Shown: piece after piece, positions 17,897-25,965 of the stretch | Position numbering within the stretch: position 1 is the first letter of the stretch | Layout: each line of letters opens with the position of its first letter | Assembly: GCA_965653565.1 (NCBI GenBank) | Contig: CBFHAI010000001.1 | Span: forward strand, 1-64,000 | Source: JALCLA01 sp965653565 | GTDB taxonomy: Bacteria; Pseudomonadota; Gammaproteobacteria; Xanthomonadales; Xanthomonadaceae | Length of the DNA stretch: 64,000 nucleotides | Direction: 5' to 3' | Translations under genes and position numbers: made by a program | Notes under the pieces: model-generated | Database searches by the model: none | What the model was told of the DNA's origin: nothing | The model's input: only the letters and a program-made list of their open reading frames with translations

Positions 17897-18986
17897 GAAA
17901 CGTCCTTGATGGTCGTGTGCTCTGTGGGTGCTTGCGGTTTACTCGTCGCTGAAAAACGAGTGCGACAATCACGATCCCGATCGCGGAGAAAGACCGGGCG
18001 AGCAGGTGGGTCGCGGGAACTGGCGCAGGTTCGAGAGCCGCAACCACGAGCCGCGCCGAGAAGTACGGAACCGTGTTGACTGAGAACGGCGGACTGAAGG
18101 ACCGGCGGAACAACCGTACGATGAAGATGCCGGCGGGAAAGCGGCCGATCGCGAAGGTGTTCTCGGTGACGGGAGGAAAGACGCAGTGCACGTCGGTCAC
18201 TGCGTCGCCATCGATGATGACGTCGATGAACGTTCCGTCGATGGTTACGTCAGCAGGCCGATAGTCTTCGGTTGCGAAGATGTGGCAATCGCCGCTGCGA
18301 AAATTCATCACCACGACATCGTTCGATGTCGCGCGCTCAGGTGAGAAGGTTGGCGAATCGACGTACGCACGGCTTTCGTTGGGCGATGCCAGCGCAAGCA
18401 GCAAACAGGCTTGCCAGAGAGTTGCGGTTTTTACACGGTTTCCTGTCGGCCTCTGCGCGCACCTAAACGACGATGGCGAGCCGCGACACGTCAGTAAGGC
18501 CGCCGCTATGAATCCTGCGGCGAGCAGGAATTGAGTAAGCGTGTTACTTGCGGGGATGGTGGCGGGAGGGCTTTCGTGGACCACCAGTGGCGCGGTGTAG
18601 CGAGGGCTGCTCTCGACCGCGCCGGGAATTGGGGGCGGGCCCTGGATGTGCGCCAGGAAGAACCTCACCGTGTAAGTGCCGGCGGGGAATTTTCCGAGAA
18701 CGTATGGAGTTTCGAGGACGGGCGGAAATATGCACCAAGCACCTGTCTCTTCGGTGCCATGAACGATCACGTCTATCGAACTGCCGTCGACGGTGACAAT
18801 GGCCGGCCATGCTTCCTCGACAGCGAAGATGTGGCAGTAACCGGCCCGCGTGGTCATCACCACGACATCGTTCGATGTCGGCTGCGCGGGAGAGAAAGTC
18901 GGCGGGTCGACATACGCGCCGGCCTCGAAGGCAGGCAGCAGCAACGCCAGCAGCAGGCCGAGTCTTTGCCGGAGGTTGTCGCCCAT
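17889..18986 (-). CDS. Exported protein with two tandem copies of the 'YVDPPTFSP' domain
   Basis: A 365-aa protein made of two complete precursor-like units. Unit 1: signal peptide 1-24, domain 25-137 (YVDPPTFSPAQPTSNDVVVM, CHIF, WCIFPPV, GKFPAGTYTVRFF), membrane helix about 149-168 with IPASNTL before it. Unit 2: signal-like segment 187-207, domain 208-316 (YVDSPTFSPERATSNDVVVM, CHIF, HCVFPPV, GRFPAGIFIVRLF), helix about 327-347, then a basic tail. Each domain has two conserved cysteines. The fold looks like an Ig or beta-sandwich module; function unknown. The C-terminal helix-plus-Arg ends recall degenerate IPTL-CTERM signals. The next gene starts within the last codons of this one and carries a third copy. 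Confidence 0.8.
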   Translation of the reverse strand: MGDNLRQRLGLLLALLLPAFEAGAYVDPPTFSPAQPTSNDVVVMTTRAGYCHIFAVEEAWPAIVTVDGSSIDVIVHGTEETGAWCIFPPVLETPYVLGKFPAGTYTVRFFLAHIQGPPPIPGAVESSPRYTAPLVVHESPPATIPASNTLTQFLLAAGFIAAALLTCRGSPSSFRCAQRPTGNRVKTATLWQACLLLALASPNESRAYVDSPTFSPERATSNDVVVMNFRSGDCHIFATEDYRPADVTIDGTFIDVIIDGDAVTDVHCVFPPVTENTFAIGRFPAGIFIVRLFRRSFSPPFSVNTVPYFSARLVVAALEPAPVPATHLLARSFSAIGIVIVALVFQRRVNRKHPQSTRPSRTFRE

Positions 18987-19520
18987 GCCCGTTGCGGGCT
19001 CCTTCGCGGATTACCGGAACTAAGACAGGCATTCGCAGCGGTAGGGAAAAGTGGACGTTCGCGATGGAAGGCGGGGCGTTGGCGCTGTCCGACGCGCGGT
19101 TCGGCGTGTGCGAGATACCGTGTCTCGCCGACCGGCGGTAACTTTGATCGTGCTTAGCGCCCTGGATCGACGATGACGTGATCCGCGCCGCCGCGAAGGT
19201 CGAAAGAGATGTCGACGCTTCGGCTACTTCCCCGGTTCGAAAGGAAGGGTCCAGATGGGAGGGTGCGGCCCGCGAGGGCTAGTGAACCGCTTCGTCGATC
19301 GCGCAATCGGCGAGACAACCCGGCTTCCGCCAGTGCCTGCAACTCGAACAACAGCGATCGCGCCCCGCCAGCATCGTGCTGCGCCGCCGCAATCACCTTG
19401 CGCATCGACCAGAGCACCGCACGAAGTTGCATCACACGGCTGGCATCGATCAACGACGGCTGCCCGTGCGGCTAGAAAATCCCGTTCGTCACGCCATCGT
19501 CGACCTGAAAAACCGTAACG
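18987..19520. other. Intergenic region upstream of the tandem-domain gene and downstream of valS
   Basis: About 530 bp. It contains the promoter region of the two-unit exported protein gene (19000-19150 upstream on the minus strand) and the 3' side of valS. A minus-strand frame of 99 codons at 19154-19453 has a plausible start but no recognisable family or signal, so I do not call it a gene; it could be a remnant. No terminator hairpin stood out. Confidence 0.5.
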
Positions 19521-22274
19521 TCAGCCCCGCGCGAGCTTATCGAGCTGTTCGCGCAGCGCAGCCAGTTGCGCTGTCCAGTCGGCGAGGCGTTGGCGCTCTT
19601 GCGTGACGACGGCGGGCGGCGCGTTGGCGACGAAGGTGTCGCTCGCCAGTTTGCCGTTGCATTTTGCGATTTCGGTTTCGATGCGTTTGATCTCTTTTTC
19701 CAGGCGCGTGCGTTCGGCGGAGAGGTCGATCAGGCCGGCGAGCGGGATCAGCAGACGCAGGTCGCCGAGGACGGCGGCGGCGGAGGCGGGGGCTTCGCCG
19801 GTGAGCCAGGCGATCGATTCGAGGCGGGCGAGGAATTTGAGTTGCGCATCGAAGCGCGCGACGCGGGCGCGGTCGGCGTCGTTGCCGTTCACCAGTAGCA
19901 GCGGCACCGTTTTGCTCGGGGCGATGTACATTTCGCTGCGGATGCGGCGCAGCTGCGTGGTGGCTTCTTTCAGCCACTCGATGTCGGCTTCGGCGGCGGC
20001 ATAGTCCGGCGCGAGCGCGCCGGGTTCCGGATACGGCTGGGTGCTGATGCTGTCGCCGGCGATGCCGAGTTTCGGCGCCACCGCTTGCCAGATTTCTTCG
20101 GTGACGAACGGAATCACCGGGTGTAGCGTGCGCAATAGCGCTTCGAGCGTGTAGAGCAGCGTGTGGCGCGTGCTGGCTGCGGCTTTCGCGTCGTCGCCGT
20201 TGAGGGCGGGTTTGGCGAGTTCGAGGAACCAGTCGCAGAATTCGTTCCAGGCGAATTCGTACATCGCCTGCGCGGCGAGATCGAAGCGATAGGCGGTGAA
20301 CTGCTCGGCCACCGTGCGCAGCAGATGATCGAGGCGCGCGAGAATCCAGCGCTCGGCATCGGTCTGCGGATCGGGCTTGCCGCTGGCCTCGAAGCCTTCG
20401 CAATTCATCAACGCGAAGCGCGTGGCGTTCCAGAGTTTGTTGCAGAAATTCTTGTAACCCTCGCAGCGATTCAAGTCGAACTTGATGTCGCGCCCGTGCG
20501 TGGCGAGCGAGGTGAAGGTGAAGCGCAGCGCGTCGGCGCCGAACGCCGGGATGCCGTTCGGGAATTCCTTGCGCGTGGCCTTTTCGATTTTCTCGGCCAT
20601 TTGCGGCTGCATCAGGCCGAAGGTGCGCTTGGCGACGAGTTCGTCGGCGGTGATGCCGTCGATAAGGTCAATCGGGTCGAGCACGTTGCCTTTGGACTTG
20701 GACATTTTCTGTCCATCCTTGTCGCGCACCAGGCCTGTGATGTAGACGTCGCGGAACGGCACTTCGCCGGTGAAGTGGTCGGTCATCATGATCATCCGGG
20801 CGACCCAGAAGAAGATGATGTCGAAACCGGTGACGAGCACCGAGGTCGGCAGGTATTTGTCGAAGCCGTATTGCTGCATCGCTTCCGGGTTCGGCCAGCC
20901 GAGCGTGGAATGCGACCACAGCGCCGACGAGAACCAAGTTTCGAGAACGTCGTTGTCGCGGCGCAGCGACTTGTTCGACGCCAGCTTCATGGCTTCGTCT
21001 TCGCCGCGCGCGACGTAGACGTTGCCCGCGTCGTCGTACCACGCCGGGATGCGATGGCCCCACCACAACTGGCGCGAAATGCACCAATCCTGGATGTTGC
21101 CCATCCAGTGGCGATAAGTGCTGATCCAGTTCGGCGGCACGAAACGCACACTGCCGTTTTCGACGAGTTCCAGCCCGCGCGCGGCCAGCGTTTCCATCTT
21201 CACGAACCACTGGTCGGTGAGATAGGGCTCGATCACCTGGTTGGTGCGATCGCCGCGCGGCACCTGCAGTTTGTGTTTTTTCTCTTCGACCAGCAGGCCG
21301 GCGGCTTCGAGATCGGCGAGCACGGCTTTGCGCGCGGCGAAGCGATCGAGGCCGCGATATTTTTCCGGCGCGTTCGCGTTGATTGCAGCGTCGGGCGTGA
21401 AGATGTTGATCAGCGGCAGGTTGTGGCGCTGGCCGACGGCGTAGTCGTTGAAATCGTGCGCGGGCGTCACCTTGACGACGCCGGTGCCGAATTCGCGGTC
21501 GACGTAATCGTCGGCGATGATCGGGATGTCGCGCTCGCTGAGCGGCAGGCGCACCGATTTACCGATGAGCGTGGCGTAGCGTTCGTCTTCCGGATGCACC
21601 ATCACGGCGACGTCGCCAAGCATGGTTTCCGGGCGCGTGGTGGCGACGACGAGTTGGCCGCTGCCGTCGGCGAGCGGGTAGGCGATCGACCACAGTTTGC
21701 CGTCTTCTTCTTCGCTGACGACTTCCAGATCGGAGATCGCGGTCTTCAGCACCGGATCCCAGTTCACCAGGCGCTGGCCGCGGTAGATCAGGCCTTCCTC
21801 GAACAGGCGCACGAAGGTTTCGGTGACGGCGAGCGAGAGGCCTTCGTCCATCGTGAAGCGCTCGCGCGACCAATCGCCCGAGGTGCCGAGGCGACGCATC
21901 TGGCGCGAGATCGTGTTGCCCGATTCCTGCTTCCACTCCCAGACTTTTTCGATGAAGGCGTCGCGGCCGAGGCCATCGCGGGTGAGGTTGTCGCGCGCGA
22001 GGTTGCGGCTGACGACCATTTCCGTCGCGATGCCGGCGTGGTCGGTGCCCATCTGCCACAAGGTGTCGAAGCCGCGCATGCGGTGGTAGCGCACCAGCGT
22101 ATCCATCAGCGTGTGCTGGAACGCGTGGCCCATGTGCAGCGTGCCGGTGACGTTCGGCGGCGGCAGCATGATGGTGTAGGGCTGGCCCTGGCCGGACGGC
22201 TTGAACAAGCCGCCGTTCTCCCAGAAGGCGTACCACTTGGTTTCGAAGGCGGCGGGCTCGTAACTCTTGTCCAT
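19521..22274 (-). CDS. valS: Valine-tRNA ligase
   Basis: Cytosolic class Ia aminoacyl-tRNA synthetase of 917 aa that charges tRNA-Val. The start ATG at 22274 gives MDKSYEPAAFETKWYAFWE, the standard ValRS opening. Signature motifs are PPPNVTGTLHMGHAFQ (HIGH equivalent HMGH at 47-50) and GQKMSKSKGN (KMSKS, near residue 530). The CP1 editing domain lies between about 190 and 400 and a C-terminal coiled coil, with alternating charged residues, ends the protein from about 850. In Xanthomonads valS normally follows pepA and holC directly; here about 3.7 kb of other genes separate them, so it probably has its own promoter or is read with the membrane protein gene just upstream. Confidence 0.98.
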   Translation of the reverse strand: MDKSYEPAAFETKWYAFWENGGLFKPSGQGQPYTIMLPPPNVTGTLHMGHAFQHTLMDTLVRYHRMRGFDTLWQMGTDHAGIATEMVVSRNLARDNLTRDGLGRDAFIEKVWEWKQESGNTISRQMRRLGTSGDWSRERFTMDEGLSLAVTETFVRLFEEGLIYRGQRLVNWDPVLKTAISDLEVVSEEEDGKLWSIAYPLADGSGQLVVATTRPETMLGDVAVMVHPEDERYATLIGKSVRLPLSERDIPIIADDYVDREFGTGVVKVTPAHDFNDYAVGQRHNLPLINIFTPDAAINANAPEKYRGLDRFAARKAVLADLEAAGLLVEEKKHKLQVPRGDRTNQVIEPYLTDQWFVKMETLAARGLELVENGSVRFVPPNWISTYRHWMGNIQDWCISRQLWWGHRIPAWYDDAGNVYVARGEDEAMKLASNKSLRRDNDVLETWFSSALWSHSTLGWPNPEAMQQYGFDKYLPTSVLVTGFDIIFFWVARMIMMTDHFTGEVPFRDVYITGLVRDKDGQKMSKSKGNVLDPIDLIDGITADELVAKRTFGLMQPQMAEKIEKATRKEFPNGIPAFGADALRFTFTSLATHGRDIKFDLNRCEGYKNFCNKLWNATRFALMNCEGFEASGKPDPQTDAERWILARLDHLLRTVAEQFTAYRFDLAAQAMYEFAWNEFCDWFLELAKPALNGDDAKAAASTRHTLLYTLEALLRTLHPVIPFVTEEIWQAVAPKLGIAGDSISTQPYPEPGALAPDYAAAEADIEWLKEATTQLRRIRSEMYIAPSKTVPLLLVNGNDADRARVARFDAQLKFLARLESIAWLTGEAPASAAAVLGDLRLLIPLAGLIDLSAERTRLEKEIKRIETEIAKCNGKLASDTFVANAPPAVVTQERQRLADWTAQLAALREQLDKLARG

Positions 22275-22335
22275 TGCGGGGCGGAATATCGCGGAAAAGG
22301 GCGCGATTGTACCGCGCCGGCCGGCGCCCGTCGGC

Positions 22336-22794
22336 TCAGCCCAGGGCGTGCAGCCCGCGCGGCACCAGGGCGGCAAGAAGGACGCCCAGCACCGCGAAGC
22401 GCATCGCGGCGCCGATGACCGGGGCATCGCCGGCCAGCCACAGCACCACGGCGGTCGCGAGGCAACCGACGACGATCAGACTCATCGCCGCCACGGCCGC
22501 CACGGTGTTCAGCACGCGGTCGCCGCGCCCGGCTGCGCTCGCCGCATCCCGGTCTTGTACGTAGCGCGCGGCGGAACGGGCCAGCAGCAGCGTACCGAAC
22601 ACCAGGCCGATGCCCGTCGCCGCCAGATAACCCAAAACCAGCGAAACGAAGCCGCCGATCGGACCGACGAGCTGCCACTCGCTGCCGGCCGGCAGCAACG
22701 AGGACGCCGCCCACCAGCCGCCGGCGATGGCGATCGCCACCTGCGCGAGGATTGCGAGCAGGCCGAGGCGTGAGTTGCGGTGGAGTGAGGTCAT
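22336..22794 (-). CDS. Small integral membrane protein, function unknown
   Basis: Predicted 152-aa inner-membrane protein with four hydrophobic segments, started at ATG 22794 (MTSLHRNSRLGLLAILAQ); an ATG 33 bp further upstream is an alternative. The segments include VAIAIAGGWWAASSLL, IGGFVSLVLGYLAATGIGLV, AAVAAMSLIVVGCLATAVVL and a C-terminal helix. I do not recognise the family. It lies 61 bp upstream of valS on the same strand and divergent from the VOC gene with 56 bp between starts, so the short gap must hold promoters for both directions. Confidence 0.7.
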   Translation of the reverse strand: MTSLHRNSRLGLLAILAQVAIAIAGGWWAASSLLPAGSEWQLVGPIGGFVSLVLGYLAATGIGLVFGTLLLARSAARYVQDRDAASAAGRGDRVLNTVAAVAAMSLIVVGCLATAVVLWLAGDAPVIGAAMRFAVLGVLLAALVPRGLHALG

Positions 22795-22850
22795 GTTGCG
22801 ACTATGCTTGATGGGTTGGATTTGCAACGCAAGAGGTCCAGGGAGACATC

Positions 22851-23327
22851 ATGGCCGTCAGCCGCATGGACAACGTCGGCATCGTGGTGGAAGACCTCGA
22901 TGCCGCCATAGCTTTCTTCACCGAACTGGGCCTGATCCTGGAAGGCCGGATGCCCATAGAAGGCGAATGGGCCGGCCGTGTGACCGGCGTGCGCGACCAG
23001 CGTGTCGAGATCGCGATGATGCGCACGCCCGATGGGCACAGTCGCCTCGAACTGTCGCGTTTCGATGCGCCCGCTATCGCATCCGATCATCGCAGGGCGC
23101 CCGTCAATTCGTTGGGATACCTGCGCGTGATGTTCACCGTCGACGATATCGACGACACGCTTGCGCGGCTCGGCAAGATTGGTGCGACGGTGGTCGATGA
23201 GGTTGTCGATTATCAGGACATCTATCGGCTTTGCTACATCCGTAGTCCTGGGGGGATTCTTATTGGGCTCGCGCAGCAGCTTGGGCGGCAGGGCTCACGC
23301 GAGAATCCCTTGGAACGCGAGTCCTGA
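22851..23327 (+). CDS. VOC family protein (glyoxalase/bleomycin-resistance fold)
   Basis: Cytosolic protein of 158 aa with the paired beta-alpha-beta-beta-beta modules of the vicinal oxygen chelate fold: MDNVGIVVEDLDAAIAFFTE in the first half, LGYLRVMFTVDDIDDTLARL in the second. The usual metal ligands are altered: the first His position is N in MDNVGIVV, the second-half strand has R/M, and the terminal Glu of the typical 'ILIGLAEQ' strand is Q. Some of these changes are common in this subfamily, so catalysis by a metal centre is uncertain. ATG 22851 follows AGGGAGAC. No operon partner. Confidence 0.88.
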   Translation: MAVSRMDNVGIVVEDLDAAIAFFTELGLILEGRMPIEGEWAGRVTGVRDQRVEIAMMRTPDGHSRLELSRFDAPAIASDHRRAPVNSLGYLRVMFTVDDIDDTLARLGKIGATVVDEVVDYQDIYRLCYIRSPGGILIGLAQQLGRQGSRENPLERES

Positions 23328-23499
23328 GAGTCGAGACCGCCTTCCTGCCGACGCGGTCAGAGCAACCTTGCGTGACTTGCCCCCTGGCGACTGCAACCAG
23401 CAATTCGTCGAGCTGTCCGAACCTCTCGTGCGTCGCTTCCTGCGCGCCGGTGCCGACGTCATGCCGCCGTACGCCCACCCGATCTGCGATGTAACCGGT

Positions 23500-24711
23500 T
23501 TAATCGAAACCGTCGGCGAACACGCTCAGCGAGTTGCACTGCAACAGCCGCAGTTTAGTGCCTGCCTCGTCGAAGTAGGCCAGCAGCGGGCTCGTTCGTG
23601 GTCCCATCTGCAGGGAGGCGGCATTGAAGAATGGTTGGCTCGCTCCGGTTTCCAGCAGTTGCGCGTCGACGCAGTCGGCGTCCTGACAGACGTAGAAACC
23701 TGCGGTGGTTTCCGACAGTGTTCCCATCAGCGGCAGATTGATACCGTGAACATTGATCCCCAGCAGTCGGCGGTCGGGACTCGAAGGCAGATCGGTAGTG
23801 ATCGCTTCTTCGCAGCCACCATCGGCGCATTCGATCATCAGCGTCCGCGCAGACAGAGAGGGCGTCAGGTCGTCCATCAGGAGCGGGCGATCGTCGCTGA
23901 GCAGGTGCATCCAGGCGAACAGCGCATTGCGGTAACCGGGCTCGGAAGACACAGTCCGAGTCGGCAACGTGGCGCACTGCGGGTCGTCGCACCGCAGCAC
24001 CTGGAAATCGGTGTCGCTGTAGTCGCCGCCACTTTGAAGGTAAGACATAACCAGCCGACCTTGGCTGTCAAACGTGGAGGTCGCGCCCATCGTTATGTCG
24101 CGCTCGGGAAGGATGTCGACGAGTGTTTTCCACACGCCCGACGCACAGCGCGAATCGGTGCAGGTGTAGCTGACGATGTCGTAGGGGACTTCCGCCCTTC
24201 CGCCCTTCGAATAGATCAACTGTGGTCGTCCATCGGGTCGGACCAGCAGCGTTCGCAAGAACCCGGGGGACACCGGGTCGATCTGGACCGAACGCGATAG
24301 AGAGCACTGCTCGTTGGCGCATTCGAAGTAGGTCAGGCGGCCGTAATGGTTGGACAGAATCAGCGGCCTGCCGTCCGCGCTGACCGCCAGGCCGAACGCA
24401 TCAGGATAGTTGAACGCACTCGAAAGGAGGGTGTCGTCGAACGAGTGACAGCGCGAATCGTGACAATTGATCACGCGTGCCGTTTGCGCGTTCCTTGGTC
24501 CGCCGGAGTAAAGGATGACCGGGCGTCCGTCGGGACGTATGCGCATCTCGACGAGCGCTGTTGGGTAGGTCTCGCCGCCGGTATTGATGGTCGCGAGGGT
24601 GCTGGCCTGCACTCCCGGGCATTCCAGCTCCGCGGCGGCGGTGTTCGCGTGGCCCAACGCCACAACCAGCACTGATAGGGCGACCAAGGCGAAACGTTTC
24701 GGAGTGCGCAA
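23500..24711 (-). CDS. Secreted repeat protein with paired cysteines and FADGFD C-terminus
   Basis: Exported protein of 403 aa with signal peptide MRTPKRFALVALSVLVVALG, cleaved near AAAE. The mature part has about seven repeats of 50-60 residues with the pattern DGRPxLxY followed by a strand and C-x4-C: CHDSRC, CANEQC, CTDSRC, CDDPQC, CADGGC, CQDADC, and a last single C in LLQCNSL. This suggests a beta-propeller with a disulfide loop per blade. The last residues are SVFADGFD, a short C-terminal motif related to the IFGNGYE end of the subtilisin-like protein at 14936. Proteins of this kind appear among Xanthomonadales exported proteins without assigned function. It is likely a substrate of the type II or another export system; that is inference. 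Confidence 0.75.
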   Translation of the reverse strand: MRTPKRFALVALSVLVVALGHANTAAAELECPGVQASTLATINTGGETYPTALVEMRIRPDGRPVILYSGGPRNAQTARVINCHDSRCHSFDDTLLSSAFNYPDAFGLAVSADGRPLILSNHYGRLTYFECANEQCSLSRSVQIDPVSPGFLRTLLVRPDGRPQLIYSKGGRAEVPYDIVSYTCTDSRCASGVWKTLVDILPERDITMGATSTFDSQGRLVMSYLQSGGDYSDTDFQVLRCDDPQCATLPTRTVSSEPGYRNALFAWMHLLSDDRPLLMDDLTPSLSARTLMIECADGGCEEAITTDLPSSPDRRLLGINVHGINLPLMGTLSETTAGFYVCQDADCVDAQLLETGASQPFFNAASLQMGPRTSPLLAYFDEAGTKLRLLQCNSLSVFADGFD

Positions 24712-25161
24712 GCTGGCTGACTTCTGGAGGCGTTTTGGGGCGCGTAGGGTAGCGGGCCGTCGAGCCCGCGTCCATCGAGCGCCCGTGCTGTGATGGGGAG
24801 CGAGAATGCCGGTGGCGGCCGCGCGCGATCTGGCGGCGGTGCGCGTCGAGTGGACCGTGGCCTGGGCGATTTCTCGGCGGAATGTTCTTCTGCGCGAAGT
24901 ACCTCATCGAGGGCGAACTCGATGCCTGGCTTGACCCTGTATTCGCGGGCCGCTGCCTTTGTGGAGCACGCAGCTCTACAACTGGCTGTTGGCTGCGCAT
25001 CCTTTGCTTGCAGGCCACGGCCTGGAACTGGCCGTCATTGATTCCGATCCGTCGATGTTCGAGGTCGCGTTGTCCACGCAGTTCGCGGTGGGCGAGGGTG
25101 CATCTTCGTCCGCGTGCGTGGTTGCCATATCGGAAACATGCAGCGCCTGAACCAGGAGTTT
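24712..25161. other. Non-coding or decayed stretch
   Basis: About 450 bp between two minus-strand genes without a convincing reading frame. Short plus-strand frames give protein-like pieces: MFFCAKYLIEGELDAWLDP from about 24882 and, in another frame, LYNWLLAAHPLLAGHGLELA from about 24971. This pattern fits a broken plus-strand gene with frameshifts, but I cannot identify the parent family. The left end includes the promoter of the Cys-paired protein gene. Confidence 0.4.
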
Positions 25162-25959
25162 CTACAAGGTGCTGGTCCTGTGCTCTTCCAGTACACGGTG
25201 AAACAGCTCGTTGAGTCGATCGACTACCCGCGGAGCTTTGGACTTCTGGGGTACGTCCGAGGTGCGCGATTCGAGCTCGAACTCGATGAAGGCATTGAGG
25301 GTCGGAACGGCCGAGGCAAGTCCTAGTTCCGGGGCGTTTCTCTTTTGCTCGAGCAGCCGGTGGACTTCGGTGAGAACGGCCGGTTCGTCCTGTAGAAGCG
25401 AGAGGAGCGTTTCGAATTCGATCGGCGCCGCGTTGCCGGTTTTCTCGATCCAGCGGGCCGCCAACAGCGGTCTGAGAACATAGAAATACTTCTTGAGCCG
25501 GACCATCGAATCCCGGAGGTAGCCCCGGTAATTGGTTCTGGCCATGCTGCGATAGTGATAAACGCCCTTCACCGGCGAGTACACCTCCGGCAGAACGGCG
25601 AGCGCGCGTTCGCGAAAGACGCTCTGATCGAGGTAGGCGATCGGAGATTGAATCCACTCCACGAACGCCGGGTTGGATTTCCAGAACAGCCGAAGCGCCT
25701 TCCTGACGTCCCAGCCGTTCAGATCGATGTCATCCACGATCGGGTACTCGATCACGTCGCGGCGCTCTTCCAGGTCGACGGCCTGGTACCACTCCGGCGC
25801 GCGCATGTAGATGAAGCGGACATCGTAGTCGCTGTTCGGCGATGCGAAGCCCCACGCCCGGCTGCCGGATTCGATAGCGAACAGAATCCGTACGTTGTGT
25901 TCCGACTGCGCGTTGTGCAGCCGCCGGAGGATTTCCGTCCTGACGTCTTCGGGGATCAT
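25162..25959 (-). CDS. Nucleotidyltransferase domain protein, YcgL/RlaP superfamily
   Basis: Cytosolic protein of 265 aa with the polymerase-beta-type nucleotidyltransferase core: ESGSRAWGFASPNSDYDVRF near residue 30, i.e. GSRA...DxD with the metal-binding acidic pair at the end, followed by the family's conserved GVYHYRSMARTNYRGYLRD in the middle. This matches the predicted nucleotidyltransferase superfamily that includes RlaP (RNA ligase-associated). No RNA ligase is nearby here. The ATG at 25959 is 6 nt after the holC stop, so the gene is probably co-transcribed with pepA-holC, in the place usually occupied by valS. Its target is unknown. Confidence 0.85.
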   Translation of the reverse strand: MIPEDVRTEILRRLHNAQSEHNVRILFAIESGSRAWGFASPNSDYDVRFIYMRAPEWYQAVDLEERRDVIEYPIVDDIDLNGWDVRKALRLFWKSNPAFVEWIQSPIAYLDQSVFRERALAVLPEVYSPVKGVYHYRSMARTNYRGYLRDSMVRLKKYFYVLRPLLAARWIEKTGNAAPIEFETLLSLLQDEPAVLTEVHRLLEQKRNAPELGLASAVPTLNAFIEFELESRTSDVPQKSKAPRVVDRLNELFHRVLEEHRTSTL

Positions 25960-25965
25960 GAGGTT

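Noticed and set aside
19154..19453. Minus-strand frame of 99 codons after valS
   Set aside because: No recognisable family, signal peptide or good ribosome binding site; kept only as a possible remnant.
22851..23327. Loss of metal-binding residues in the VOC protein as evidence for a new function
   Set aside because: Several of the substitutions are, as far as I recall, common in this subfamily, so they are not informative alone.
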